Origin: Phycisphaerae bacterium
Lineage (GTDB): Bacteria > Planctomycetota > Phycisphaerae > UBA1845 > UTPLA1
NCBI GenBank assembly: GCA_035275405.1
Contig: DATEMU010000007.1
Span: 62,001-126,000, forward strand
Direction of reading: 5' to 3'
Length of the DNA: 64,000 nucleotides
Every line of letters begins with the position of its first letter. The first letter of the stretch is position 1. The notes beneath the pieces are model-generated. The model had not been told where the DNA came from. It made no database searches and worked only from the letters and a program-made list of their open reading frames with translations. Shown here in pieces: positions 24,663 to 33,260 of this stretch. The translations under genes and the position numbers were made by a program.

Positions 24663-25610
24663 ATGAGAGCCCGGCACGCGGATCCAAGACTGCTTAATCA
24701 CACTTCGCGGGCGAGGCCGCGCCGCCATTCCCATGGGGCATCGAAGCGCCGCTCGTCGTTTCTGATCGTGACCTACGCGGTCAAGGACGCGGTCACCGAC
24801 CTGTTGGACGACCAGGGTTTTCGCCTGGCGGCGGCGCTCTCCTATTACGCGGTGTTGTCGCTCGCGCCTTTTCTATTAGTGATGCTGGAACTGGTCGGGT
24901 GGATCATCGGGCGCGAGGCCGTCAGCACGGAACTCGTCAATCAAATGCGGAACCTGGTGGGAGAGGCCGGGGCAGACATTACCCTGGCGATCATCCAACA
25001 CGCCGGCGAAACCGAGCAGCGGGGTATCGCGTCGATCGTGGGCACGGCGGTCCTGCTGATCGGCGCCAGCGGCATCCTCGTGCAGCTTCGCGATGCCATG
25101 AACACGATCTGGGAAGTGAAGGCGCGGTCCCGTGCCGGATTCTGGGGCCTCCTCCGGGCGAGACTGGTTTCATTTGGAATGGTGTTGGTCGTCGGCTTCC
25201 TCATGCTGGTCTCGCTGGCCCTCAGCGCCTTCCTGGCGGCAGCGCGTAACTATTCGGCGGGCAGGTTTCCGGGCACAGAGCTTTTGTTGGGCAGCCTTCA
25301 CTGGGCGGCGACGCTGGCCCTGTTCACCACGCTCTTCGCCGCCCTGTTCCGGTATCTGCCGGATGTTGCTATTTCCTGGCGTGATGTGTGGATCGGCGCC
25401 CTGACGACAGCGGCGCTGTTCTCCGTGGGAAAGTTCGTCATCGGCCTTTACCTCGGCCACAGCTCGATCGGCACGGCCTATGGCGCGTCGGGATCGATCG
25501 TGGTCCTGCTCGTCTGGGTCTATTACTCTTCCGTGATCCTGCTGTTCGGCGCTGAACTTGCGCAAGTCATTGCGCGCCACTCCGGCTCGGGAATTCGAAC
25601 CTCAAAATAG
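24663..25610 (+). CDS. YihY/BrkB family inner-membrane protein
   Basis: 315 residues with about six membrane helices. The family signature sits in the first helix region (DQGFRLAAALSYYAVLSLAPFLLVML), followed by AGASGI-type and MNTIWEV segments (ASGILVQLRDAMNTIWEV) and a C-terminal GAYGASGSIVVLLVWVYYSS-like block, all typical of the YihY/UPF0761 family. These are polytopic membrane proteins of unknown function, once misnamed ribonuclease BN. The first ATG (24663) gives a 35-residue basic N-terminal extension; a later start is possible. It lies 112 bases after the DUF4142 gene, and the region between shows no gene. Confidence 0.88.
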   Translation: MRARHADPRLLNHTSRARPRRHSHGASKRRSSFLIVTYAVKDAVTDLLDDQGFRLAAALSYYAVLSLAPFLLVMLELVGWIIGREAVSTELVNQMRNLVGEAGADITLAIIQHAGETEQRGIASIVGTAVLLIGASGILVQLRDAMNTIWEVKARSRAGFWGLLRARLVSFGMVLVVGFLMLVSLALSAFLAAARNYSAGRFPGTELLLGSLHWAATLALFTTLFAALFRYLPDVAISWRDVWIGALTTAALFSVGKFVIGLYLGHSSIGTAYGASGSIVVLLVWVYYSSVILLFGAELAQVIARHSGSGIRTSK

Positions 25611-25735
25611 GAATAGCACGCCCCCCCACTCTGTAGCGGCCGATCGTTATTCCTCCGGCGTTCAAGTCTCGTATAATGCCCGCCGGCATCCGGTGGTCGT
25701 TCAATCCAGTGCGGTGACGAGGACCTACAACGGCA

Positions 25736-28525
25736 ATGGACGATGCGGCAAATACCAGCACGCGCATCAGCTCGTCAGGCGCCCCGACCGTCGTGGGTCC
25801 ACCGTCCGGCGAACGCGCCGCCGAGCCGATTCCCCAGCGAATCGGCAACTACCGCGTCATCCGCAAAATCGGCGAAGGCGGCATGGGCAGCGTCTACGAG
25901 GCCGAGCAGGACAAGCCCAGTCGCCGCGTCGCCTTGAAAGTCATTCGGCCGGGCTACGCCACCGCGCAGGCCCTTCGGCGTTTCGAACTCGAGGCCCAGG
26001 TGCTGGGCCGGCTCCAGCATCCCGGCATCGCCCAGGTCTATGAAGCGGGCACCGCCGATACCGGTCTGGGCCCCCAGCCCTACTTTGCCATGGAGTTCAT
26101 CGACGGCGCCGCGCTTCTGGACTTTGCGGCACAGCGCGAACTGGGGACGCGCCAGCGCCTCGAACTCATGGCCCGAATCTGCGATGCGGTGCATCACGCC
26201 CACCAAAAAGGAGTTATCCATCGCGATCTCAAGCCCGGCAATATCCTCGTGGTCGACGAAGGCACGACGTTTCAGTCGACCGCCTGCCGAATCGCCGAAT
26301 CGCGGAGCACGAGTTCCTTGATCCCTACATCGATGGGCGCTCAGCCGAAAGTTCTCGACTTCGGAATCGCCCGCGCGACCGATTCGGACATCCAGGCCAC
26401 GACCATGCACACCGACGTGGGGCAGATCATTGGAACGATCCCCTACATGTCGCCGGAGCAGGTCGCCGCGGACCCCCAGGCGCTGGACACGCGGAGCGAT
26501 GTGTATGCCCTGGGCGTCATCGCTTACGAACTCCTGGCCGGTCGTCTTCCCTATGACATTCGTTACAAGTTGATTCATGAGGCGGTGCGGGTGATCCGCG
26601 AGGACGAGCCGACGCCCCTGAGCACGATCAATCGTGTCTTTCGGGGAGATGTTGAGACGATCGTCGGCAAGGCCCTGGAAAAGGAAAGGCTCCGGCGGTA
26701 TCAATCGGCCGCCGAATTGGCCGAGGACATCCGCCGGTTCCTGCGCGACGAGCCGATTGTCGCCCGGCCGGCGAGTACGCTCTATCAACTACGGAAGTTC
26801 GCGCAGCGCAACCGGGCCCTCGTCGGCGGCGTCGCCGCCGTCTTCATTGTCCTCGTCGCCGGCACCGTCATCAGTACCGGACAATACCTGAAAGCCGCCG
26901 CGGCGCGCGACGAAGCCCGCCGCGAACGCGATCGCGCCGTCCTCGCGGAACAACGGGCGCAGGAGAACTTCCGCATGGCCGGCGAGGCGGTCAACCAATA
27001 CCTGACCCGCGTCGGCGACAGCCCGGACCTCAAGGCCCGCGGTCTCGAAACCCTGCGGCGCGAACTGCTGGAGACGGCGCGGGGGTTCTACGATCGTTTC
27101 TTACAGCAGAAGAGCGACGATCCCGCGCTTCAGGCCGATCTGGGCGACGCGCATATCAATTTGGGAAACATCGACCGCATCATCGCGCGAATCGACCACG
27201 CCGAGGCGTCGTATACGCGGGCCCGCGACGTGTTCGAGTCACTGGTGCGAGCCGCACCGACCGAGCCGCTCTTCCGACGGAAACTTGCCACTGCCTGGGC
27301 GAATCTGGGCCTCCTGTACGCCGACTCCAACCGACGCAAGGAATCCGAGGCGTGCTATCGGCGGGCCTTCGAGGTCGAAGACGAATTGGCGAAGCTCACC
27401 GGGCGCACGTCCGACGACGATTCCCGTTGGGCGAATACCTGCGACAACTTCGGCATTCTTCTGGGCAGCGCCGGGCGCGGCGCCGAGGCGGAAGCCTCCT
27501 ACCAACAGGGCATGGCGATTCGCGAGAAACTGGTCAACGAGAGTCCCGACGAGCCGGCCTATCGCAATGAACTGGCCCGCAGTTATAACAACCTCGCGCA
27601 GTTTTGCGCCATGAACGGCCGCGCGGCGGAGGCCGAGACCCATCTCCTGAAGGCCATTCCCATCGCCCAACGGCTCGTTCACGAGAAGCCGGAGTCGCCG
27701 GATTATCAAACGACGTTGGCGGCGACGTACGGCAACCTCGCCGGCGTCTATATCCTGACCGGACGGTCCTCCGAGGCCGGCGAGACGTATCGAAAATCAC
27801 TTCCCGCCCGGGAGAAACTGGCCAACGAACATCCGCTGGTGCTCGAATACGCGCTATTTCACGGAAGCGTTTACTGCAACCTCGGCGAACTCGACACGCG
27901 CGCGTATCAGCCGGAGGCGTCCCTGCCGTCCTTTGCCGAGGCGATCCGTATCATGCGCGGCGTCCTCGAACGGGAAGCGCGCCATGCAACCGCTCGCTTT
28001 TACCTGAGCTACACGCTCTCGTGGCGCGCCCGAGCCTTCGGTGACATGGGGCGCTGGGCCGACGCCTTAGCCGACTGGAACGACGCGATCGGCCTCGACG
28101 ACCGGAATAATGCGTCGCTCCGCGCGGGACGGGCGCTGGCGGCGGCGCATCTCGGCAAGTGCGCGGAGTCCCTCGACGAGGCGAAAAAGATCGCGCCGGC
28201 GTCGTCCCTGGAGCCGGAGACGCTCTACGACCTGGCGGCCGTCGTGGCGTTGTGTTCCGAGAAGCCGCCGGCCGTTGGAACGGATGCGCCGACATCGCAA
28301 CCGCAGACCTCGAGCGACGATCCCGCAGCACAAGCGCTCGCACTTCTATCCCGGGCGGACGCCGCCGGTCTTTTTCAGAATGCGGCCCAACTTAAGCGGG
28401 TGATGCAGGACTCGTCTTTCGACAGGCTTCGTTCCTTAACGGCCTTCCAGGAATGGCTGGCCGCGAAGACCAAAAAATCCGAAAGCCCGGCGCCCGCCGG
28501 TGCCGGGGCGGCCGCTGGTAGGTAG
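25736..28525 (+). CDS. Membrane Ser/Thr protein kinase with TPR domain
   Basis: 929 residues. A Hanks-type kinase occupies about 36-320: glycine loop GEGGMG, catalytic lysine in ALKVIR, HRDLKPGNILV, DFGIARA, APE-like SPEQ and a conserved D-VYALGV. Between HRDLKPGN and DFG there is an extra loop of some 25 residues (DEGTTFQSTACRIAESRSTS...), longer than usual. A single membrane helix (about 360-382) and a coiled segment with EARRERDRAVLAEQRAQENF lead into TPR repeats (about 440-800). This kinase-TPR layout is abundant in Planctomycetota. The target is unknown, and the gene has no obvious operon partner. Confidence 0.93.
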   Translation: MDDAANTSTRISSSGAPTVVGPPSGERAAEPIPQRIGNYRVIRKIGEGGMGSVYEAEQDKPSRRVALKVIRPGYATAQALRRFELEAQVLGRLQHPGIAQVYEAGTADTGLGPQPYFAMEFIDGAALLDFAAQRELGTRQRLELMARICDAVHHAHQKGVIHRDLKPGNILVVDEGTTFQSTACRIAESRSTSSLIPTSMGAQPKVLDFGIARATDSDIQATTMHTDVGQIIGTIPYMSPEQVAADPQALDTRSDVYALGVIAYELLAGRLPYDIRYKLIHEAVRVIREDEPTPLSTINRVFRGDVETIVGKALEKERLRRYQSAAELAEDIRRFLRDEPIVARPASTLYQLRKFAQRNRALVGGVAAVFIVLVAGTVISTGQYLKAAAARDEARRERDRAVLAEQRAQENFRMAGEAVNQYLTRVGDSPDLKARGLETLRRELLETARGFYDRFLQQKSDDPALQADLGDAHINLGNIDRIIARIDHAEASYTRARDVFESLVRAAPTEPLFRRKLATAWANLGLLYADSNRRKESEACYRRAFEVEDELAKLTGRTSDDDSRWANTCDNFGILLGSAGRGAEAEASYQQGMAIREKLVNESPDEPAYRNELARSYNNLAQFCAMNGRAAEAETHLLKAIPIAQRLVHEKPESPDYQTTLAATYGNLAGVYILTGRSSEAGETYRKSLPAREKLANEHPLVLEYALFHGSVYCNLGELDTRAYQPEASLPSFAEAIRIMRGVLEREARHATARFYLSYTLSWRARAFGDMGRWADALADWNDAIGLDDRNNASLRAGRALAAAHLGKCAESLDEAKKIAPASSLEPETLYDLAAVVALCSEKPPAVGTDAPTSQPQTSSDDPAAQALALLSRADAAGLFQNAAQLKRVMQDSSFDRLRSLTAFQEWLAAKTKKSESPAPAGAGAAAGR

Positions 28526-28655
28526 CTCCTGAATCGCAATCCCGGAATCTCACTGATCCTTACCAATGGCCATGAAAGGTCTTAGGAGAATCTCCGGCCG
28601 GCCCAAACCGGCTCCCCCTTGACCGACACCAAGTGTAGGAAAGAATTGGTAGATG

Positions 28656-28687
28656 CCGGGAGGCGCGGCCTTGGACCGCGCGCCCGG
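28656..28687. repeat. Imperfect GC-rich palindrome between the kinase and the GntR gene
   Basis: CCGGG-AG-GCGCGG, loop CCTTGGA, CCGCGC-G-CCCGG: an 11-bp paired stem with one bulge, in the 251-base gap between the kinase stop and the GntR-type regulator start. It may be the kinase terminator (no T-run) or a REP-type element. Nothing else gene-like is visible in this gap. Confidence 0.5.
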
Positions 28688-28776
28688 TCGAATAACCCGC
28701 CGGAGGGGGTCGCCACCGCGCACGAATCATCCCGCCGACCCCCGCAGGAACTTCCTCGCCACAGGAGTTCGAATCC

Positions 28777-29985
28777 ATGGTGACTCGTCCGTCGCATTGC
28801 GCCGGTACGACGCCCTCCTCGCCGCGTCTCAGTTACAAATTTCAGCGGCTTCGCGAGCAGATCCGCGCGGCCATCGCCGGCGGCGAGTTCGCCGGCCAGT
28901 TGCCGGGCGAGCGGGAACTCGGCCGCCGCTTCGCCGCTAACGCCAAGACGATCAACAAAGCCCTGTGCGACCTGTCCAGCGAGGGTCTCCTGATCCGACG
29001 GATCGGTCGCGGCACCTTCGTGGCCACGCGTAACGGACAGGCGGCCGAGTCAGCCAGGGCGCGCTCCTGCATCCTCTTGATGCCAACGGAGCCCGAACCT
29101 CGGTCCGGTCGCCACGCCCTGCTCGCCGAACTTCAGCGAATCCTGGAGGACAAAGGGGCTTCACTCGACCCCGTGCCGTTGGACCGCCTGGTGGACGGCC
29201 AGATTCCGCTTGCCGGCTGGCCGTCCGATCGTCGACGCCGCACGGCGGCGCTCGCGTGTTTTCCGATCGATCCCTTGTCCGGGGGTCGCGGTCACCTGTC
29301 CGACGATTGCATCCTGGAGAGCTATCGCCGCCATGTTCCCGCGGTGGTCATCGGCGCCCTCTCGCGCAGCGCGCGGCTTAGCGCGGTCGCCCCGGATTAC
29401 TGCGACGCGGGCCTGCGGCTGGCCGAGCATCTTTTCCGGTCGGGGTGCGGAGGCGTCGTCGTGGTGACCAGCGGAGAGGGACGCGAAGCGGAGATGGTCG
29501 CTGCCGGTGCCCGGGCGGCGGGAATCCAACAGGGTCGATGCGTCACGCCGGTCGTGCTCAACGACGGAGCCGTGCTGGACCCGTCGGCCATCCTGCCATT
29601 GTGCAAATCGCATGACCAGGCCAATGCGCCCGCCGGAGTGCTCTGCGTCGGAACCACCGCCCTCGAAACGCTGGCCGCCGACGAGATCCTGCGACAGCGC
29701 GTCGCGGACGGTTTCGTACTGCTCGCCGGCGTAACCGAGCCGGGCGATGGCGCGGCCGATCGGCTCAGCGTGACCTCCTACGAGGTCCGTCCTCAACGCA
29801 TCGCCGAGTGGGCGGCGCGGCTGCTCGTCGAATCACGCCAGGGTGAGCGACCGCTGGAAATCTTGATCGTCGGCGACGTCAAAATTCGCGAATCCCATCG
29901 TTCCCCAGTTGGGCCGGTGGCCGCACGACCCCGTCGGCCGGGCGGCCGCCACCGTAGGCCGCGCTGTGGGACCGGCGTCCTTTGA
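28777..29985 (+). CDS. GntR-type transcription regulator with LacI-like sensor domain
   Basis: 402 residues. A GntR winged helix-turn-helix occupies about 20-90 (KFQRLREQIRAAIAGGEFAG, LPGERELGRRFAANAKTINK, ALCDLSSEGLLIRRIGRGTF), followed by a periplasmic-binding-protein/LacI-like domain (about 110-370) that would sense a small molecule, probably a sugar. The ATG at 28777 follows an AGGAG site about nine bases upstream. Its target operon is not apparent; neither neighbour is a sugar transporter or catabolic gene. The C-terminal 30 residues are Arg/Pro-rich and of low complexity. In Planctomycetota such 'GntR plus LacI' hybrids often lie near sugar hydrolases. Confidence 0.85.
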   Translation: MVTRPSHCAGTTPSSPRLSYKFQRLREQIRAAIAGGEFAGQLPGERELGRRFAANAKTINKALCDLSSEGLLIRRIGRGTFVATRNGQAAESARARSCILLMPTEPEPRSGRHALLAELQRILEDKGASLDPVPLDRLVDGQIPLAGWPSDRRRRTAALACFPIDPLSGGRGHLSDDCILESYRRHVPAVVIGALSRSARLSAVAPDYCDAGLRLAEHLFRSGCGGVVVVTSGEGREAEMVAAGARAAGIQQGRCVTPVVLNDGAVLDPSAILPLCKSHDQANAPAGVLCVGTTALETLAADEILRQRVADGFVLLAGVTEPGDGAADRLSVTSYEVRPQRIAEWAARLLVESRQGERPLEILIVGDVKIRESHRSPVGPVAARPRRPGGRHRRPRCGTGVL

Positions 29986-30177
29986 TTCCAGAAAATCCGA
30001 CGGCCCACGAATCCCATCAGGCGGGGCGTGGAAAAACGCACATCGTCGTCGAATGGCCATGATTACAGGCATTGCGGCGGCATTGATCCGCTGAGGCCGC
30101 GGCCGCATAATGGGCGGTTCGGATGCCCGCGCCGCCCTGGCGGCGGTCATCGAGTTAATCAACAGGACCAACCGCGT

Positions 30178-30921
30178 ATGGGAGCCACGCTCGACGCCCT
30201 CCACCGTCTACAAGAAGTGGAGCTGCAGATCGCCGAGATCCAGCGCGGGATCGACCGCAAGCACCGCGCCGTCCACAAGCACGAGGAACGAATCGCGCAG
30301 ATCGATGCCCAGCTTCGCGCCGAGAAATCGTCGCTGCAGACCGACCAGATGGAGGCCGACCGGCTCGATCTGGATCTCAAGAGCCGCGATGCGGAGATCG
30401 CCAAGTACCGGCTGGCGCTTCAAGTCGCCAAGACCAACAAGGAATACTCGGCGATCCTCACCCAGCTCAACACCCACAAGGCCGACAACAGCAAGCTGGA
30501 AGAAAAAGTTCTCGCTCTCATGGGTCAGGTGGATGCCCGGCGAAAAACCATCGCCGGGATCAACGAGCAGCGCGTGGCGGAAGTGACCCGCGTGGAGGAA
30601 TTGCAGGCACTCGCGCGGGCGGAGGAGGACCGCTATCGCGACCGGCTCAGCGCGCTGAGGGCCGAGCGGGATCAGGCGGCGTCGGCCGTGCCGCCCAAGG
30701 CGCTGGACTTCTTCAATCGCGTCGCCGGGAAGAACGAAGGCGTGGCCATGGCCAAGGTCATCCGCACGCACCCCAAACGGGCTGAATACGCCTGCGACGG
30801 CTGCAACATGGCCATCAACATCGAACAGGTGAACGCGATCCTCTCCCGCGACGAGGCCATCACCTGCAACATCTGCGGCAAGATACTCTACGTCGACGCC
30901 CCCGCGGCGAAGGCGGTCTGA
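30178..30921 (+). CDS. Coiled-coil zinc ribbon protein (CT398/zf-RING_7 type)
   Basis: 247 residues. A long antiparallel coiled coil (about 5-180; LQEVELQIAEIQRGIDRKHR and following) is capped by a C4 zinc ribbon: CDGCNM (about 207-212) and CNICGKILY (about 231-239). This is the CT398/YacG-like 'C4-type zinc ribbon' family found in many phyla. Structural work on the family suggests scaffolding roles, but no settled function. The ATG at 30178 is chosen because the preceding in-frame sequence is unrelated low-complexity and the family begins close to a heptad start. Only nine bases separate it from the RNase H gene, a pairing found in other genomes too. Confidence 0.88.
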   Translation: MGATLDALHRLQEVELQIAEIQRGIDRKHRAVHKHEERIAQIDAQLRAEKSSLQTDQMEADRLDLDLKSRDAEIAKYRLALQVAKTNKEYSAILTQLNTHKADNSKLEEKVLALMGQVDARRKTIAGINEQRVAEVTRVEELQALARAEEDRYRDRLSALRAERDQAASAVPPKALDFFNRVAGKNEGVAMAKVIRTHPKRAEYACDGCNMAINIEQVNAILSRDEAITCNICGKILYVDAPAAKAV

Positions 30922-30930
30922 TCCACGTAC

Positions 30931-31356
30931 ATGAAAGTGACCATCCACATCGACGGGGGGGCCCGGGGCAATCCCGGTAACGCCGGCGCGGGCGTGGTCC
31001 TGCGCGGGGCGGACGGTGGAACCCTTCTTGAGGCGGGGTATTACCTCGGTCATCAAACCAACAACGTCGCGGAGTACACGGCCCTGCTCAAGGGGCTGGA
31101 GGCGGCGAAGCGGGCCGGGGCGACGGAGCTGTCCGTCTTTTCAGACAGCGAACTCTTGGTCAAACAAATCAACGGCGAATACCGCGTCCGCAACGCGGCC
31201 CTGAAAGACCTCTTCGACGACGCCTTCGCCCGCCTGCGGTCATTTGACAAGTGGGAAGTCCGCCACGTCCGCCGCGAACAGAACGCGCGGGCGGACGAGC
31301 TGGCCAACCTGGCAATGGACGCCTGCGCGGACGTGGTAGAGGTGGATGACGTGTAA
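30931..31356 (+). CDS. RNase H-like protein (RNase HI family)
   Basis: 141 residues. The acidic active site is complete: D8 in HIDGGARGNPG, E48 in NNVAEYTALLKGL, D72 in FSDSELLVKQI and D122 in ARADELANLAM. It would cleave the RNA strand of RNA-DNA hybrids. It is of the short 'ribonuclease HI-like' class without the basic protrusion of E. coli RnhA. It lies directly after the zinc ribbon protein gene and is probably cotranscribed with it. The last residues (CADVVEVDDV) form an acidic tail. Confidence 0.92.
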   Translation: MKVTIHIDGGARGNPGNAGAGVVLRGADGGTLLEAGYYLGHQTNNVAEYTALLKGLEAAKRAGATELSVFSDSELLVKQINGEYRVRNAALKDLFDDAFARLRSFDKWEVRHVRREQNARADELANLAMDACADVVEVDDV

Positions 31357-31455
31357 GGGCCGAGACTCGAAACGGACATCAGGCCGGCGTTTTTCAGTAA
31401 TGGGAGCGGGTTGGATTGTTTGATTTTGGGAGTGGAGTGGTAGGCATCGCGCCAA

Positions 31456-33126
31456 TTAGTTGTTGGCTTGCGACGTCGCCGCGTGTGGTTGCGGCGTCCA
31501 TGAATAGATGAGGATTTCTCGGTTACGTATAGCATACCTAACCTGTGGATCGACTAATGCTGCGAATGTTGCTGAGTTGGGCGCAACCTGTAGTTGAGAA
31601 ACACTGTTGGGCCCAGTTGACGTAAATTCCCGAATCGTTCTGAAGCTCCTGACGTCAACGGCTAGGAATATGGTGGGAGGAAACACTGGTTCGCTTTGCG
31701 ACGTAGATTCAAATCTGTAAAGACGAGCGTCGATCGCAGGTACCACCGTCCACTCCCCGTTGTTCACAATCTTGGCCATCGGCGACGAAACGATCAAATA
31801 GCCTGGTTTTTGGAATCGACGCTTCCTTTTTCCATTGGATAAGCGAAACGAACGCAACGCGTACGTGTCGTCGTCGCACCGAAACACCGCCACTGATCCA
31901 TTCTCTATGAACGAAGGCTCTTCTTCTTCTTCTAACTCGATGTCCAAAGAAAACCGCTTCTCAAAGTCGGTCGCTGGCTCGATCAACGATAAGTTTGGAG
32001 AACCGATCGCTCGAAAGGCCCAGTTCGGGAACACCAAAAATTGCGGGGGCTGCGAATGCGGAACAAGGCAGTAACGGTCAGGCGAGAAGAGAGAATGCCC
32101 CACCATCGCCCTGCTGGCATTATTGAGTATGACGGGTTTTCGTTTTTCAAGCGTTTTCGATAATCCAGCTTCGTAGTTCCAGGCCAACAACCTCCACTCA
32201 TTCACGAATTCATCGGCAATGACCACGTACATGTTGCCGTCGTCAAGACCGGCGATGTGACGCCAGCGAGTTCCACTTTTGGGGTCGCGAACATCTGAGC
32301 CCAACATATGTGCAACGCAGCCGGTGTCGACTTCGACGAGAACTAACTGATCCCACTTCTGCAAGACCAAGCTGACGTAGCGACCATCGGGCGTTGTTCG
32401 TATCGGAAGGTGCCCGAAGGCGCGGGGGCGTGTGATCAGCGTGCCCCGAGTTTGCCCCGTCGACACGTCGATCGCGACGATGCGGTCGACCGGTTGTATT
32501 CGGTTGTTCAGCCAGGTCTTGCCTTGCAACGCAGCCCAATCATAAAAGGCGTCCGACCACCAATTGAAATAGTTGCTCAGGATGCCAACGCGAGGCACAG
32601 ATGTTGCCCACAAATAACCGTAGCTCATCAGGATTGATCCGATGCTGAGAATCGGCGGAAGCAACCGACGCCGTAGCGATCGCCCAATGATCGATCGTTG
32701 AACGCCACTCCCGCATTCGGGACATCGATCAGATTGACAATCCTTCAAGCAATAATCACACTTCCGACAGTACGGCAAGCCGACGATTAGCGGCCGACGA
32801 GCGATCCGAACCATCCAAACGATGGTGAGGACGACAGCAACTGCGGCCAAGAGACCTAGTATCTCGGGCCAGTAATAAACAAGAACCTCCCAAAGGTTGA
32901 TCGAAGTCATGTGCAGGTGTACGTAAATTTCTTCGCCGTCAGAACTATACGTCATGCTTTGCGCTTCTTGGGAAGCTGGAAAGACGATGTGGTGGGTAGG
33001 GCCCGCGCGATCCTCGGATCGGTTTTCAGAGACGGCTGGTCCTGTGGTCTGCGAGCGGCCGGGTGGTATCGGAATCGCCAGTACAAGGACCGCGACCCAC
33101 CGAGATGTTTTGTCAAATCGAAGCAT
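31456..33126 (-). CDS. Zinc-ribbon membrane protein with a propeller-like domain, unknown
   Basis: 556 residues. A leader-like helix at 10-22, a membrane helix at 84-107, then a zinc ribbon of the planctomycete type (C120, C123, C135, C138: YCRKCDYCLKD...RCPECGSG), and another membrane helix at about 156-175. The rest (about 190-550) is beta-rich with repeated 'TPDGRYVSLVLQ' and 'VVIADEFVNEWRLLAW' blades, suggesting a beta-propeller. The base composition is clearly more AT-rich than the neighbours, with different codon choice, which hints at later acquisition. No function can be assigned. It lies alone between convergent RNase H and co-directional S9 peptidase genes. Confidence 0.75.
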   Translation of the reverse strand: MLRFDKTSRWVAVLVLAIPIPPGRSQTTGPAVSENRSEDRAGPTHHIVFPASQEAQSMTYSSDGEEIYVHLHMTSINLWEVLVYYWPEILGLLAAVAVVLTIVWMVRIARRPLIVGLPYCRKCDYCLKDCQSDRCPECGSGVQRSIIGRSLRRRLLPPILSIGSILMSYGYLWATSVPRVGILSNYFNWWSDAFYDWAALQGKTWLNNRIQPVDRIVAIDVSTGQTRGTLITRPRAFGHLPIRTTPDGRYVSLVLQKWDQLVLVEVDTGCVAHMLGSDVRDPKSGTRWRHIAGLDDGNMYVVIADEFVNEWRLLAWNYEAGLSKTLEKRKPVILNNASRAMVGHSLFSPDRYCLVPHSQPPQFLVFPNWAFRAIGSPNLSLIEPATDFEKRFSLDIELEEEEEPSFIENGSVAVFRCDDDTYALRSFRLSNGKRKRRFQKPGYLIVSSPMAKIVNNGEWTVVPAIDARLYRFESTSQSEPVFPPTIFLAVDVRSFRTIREFTSTGPNSVSQLQVAPNSATFAALVDPQVRYAIRNREILIYSWTPQPHAATSQANN

Positions 33127-33260
33127 CGATTCACCCGCTGATAGACGATGTCCGTCCTTTCAAAGTCGGCTGGCGAAGGCGGGCGTAACGGGCAAATTTA
33201 GCCGGAATTGGGCACGGCCCACCCTATGAGTAGTTGCCAAAACAGCCGATGGCAGCTGTT

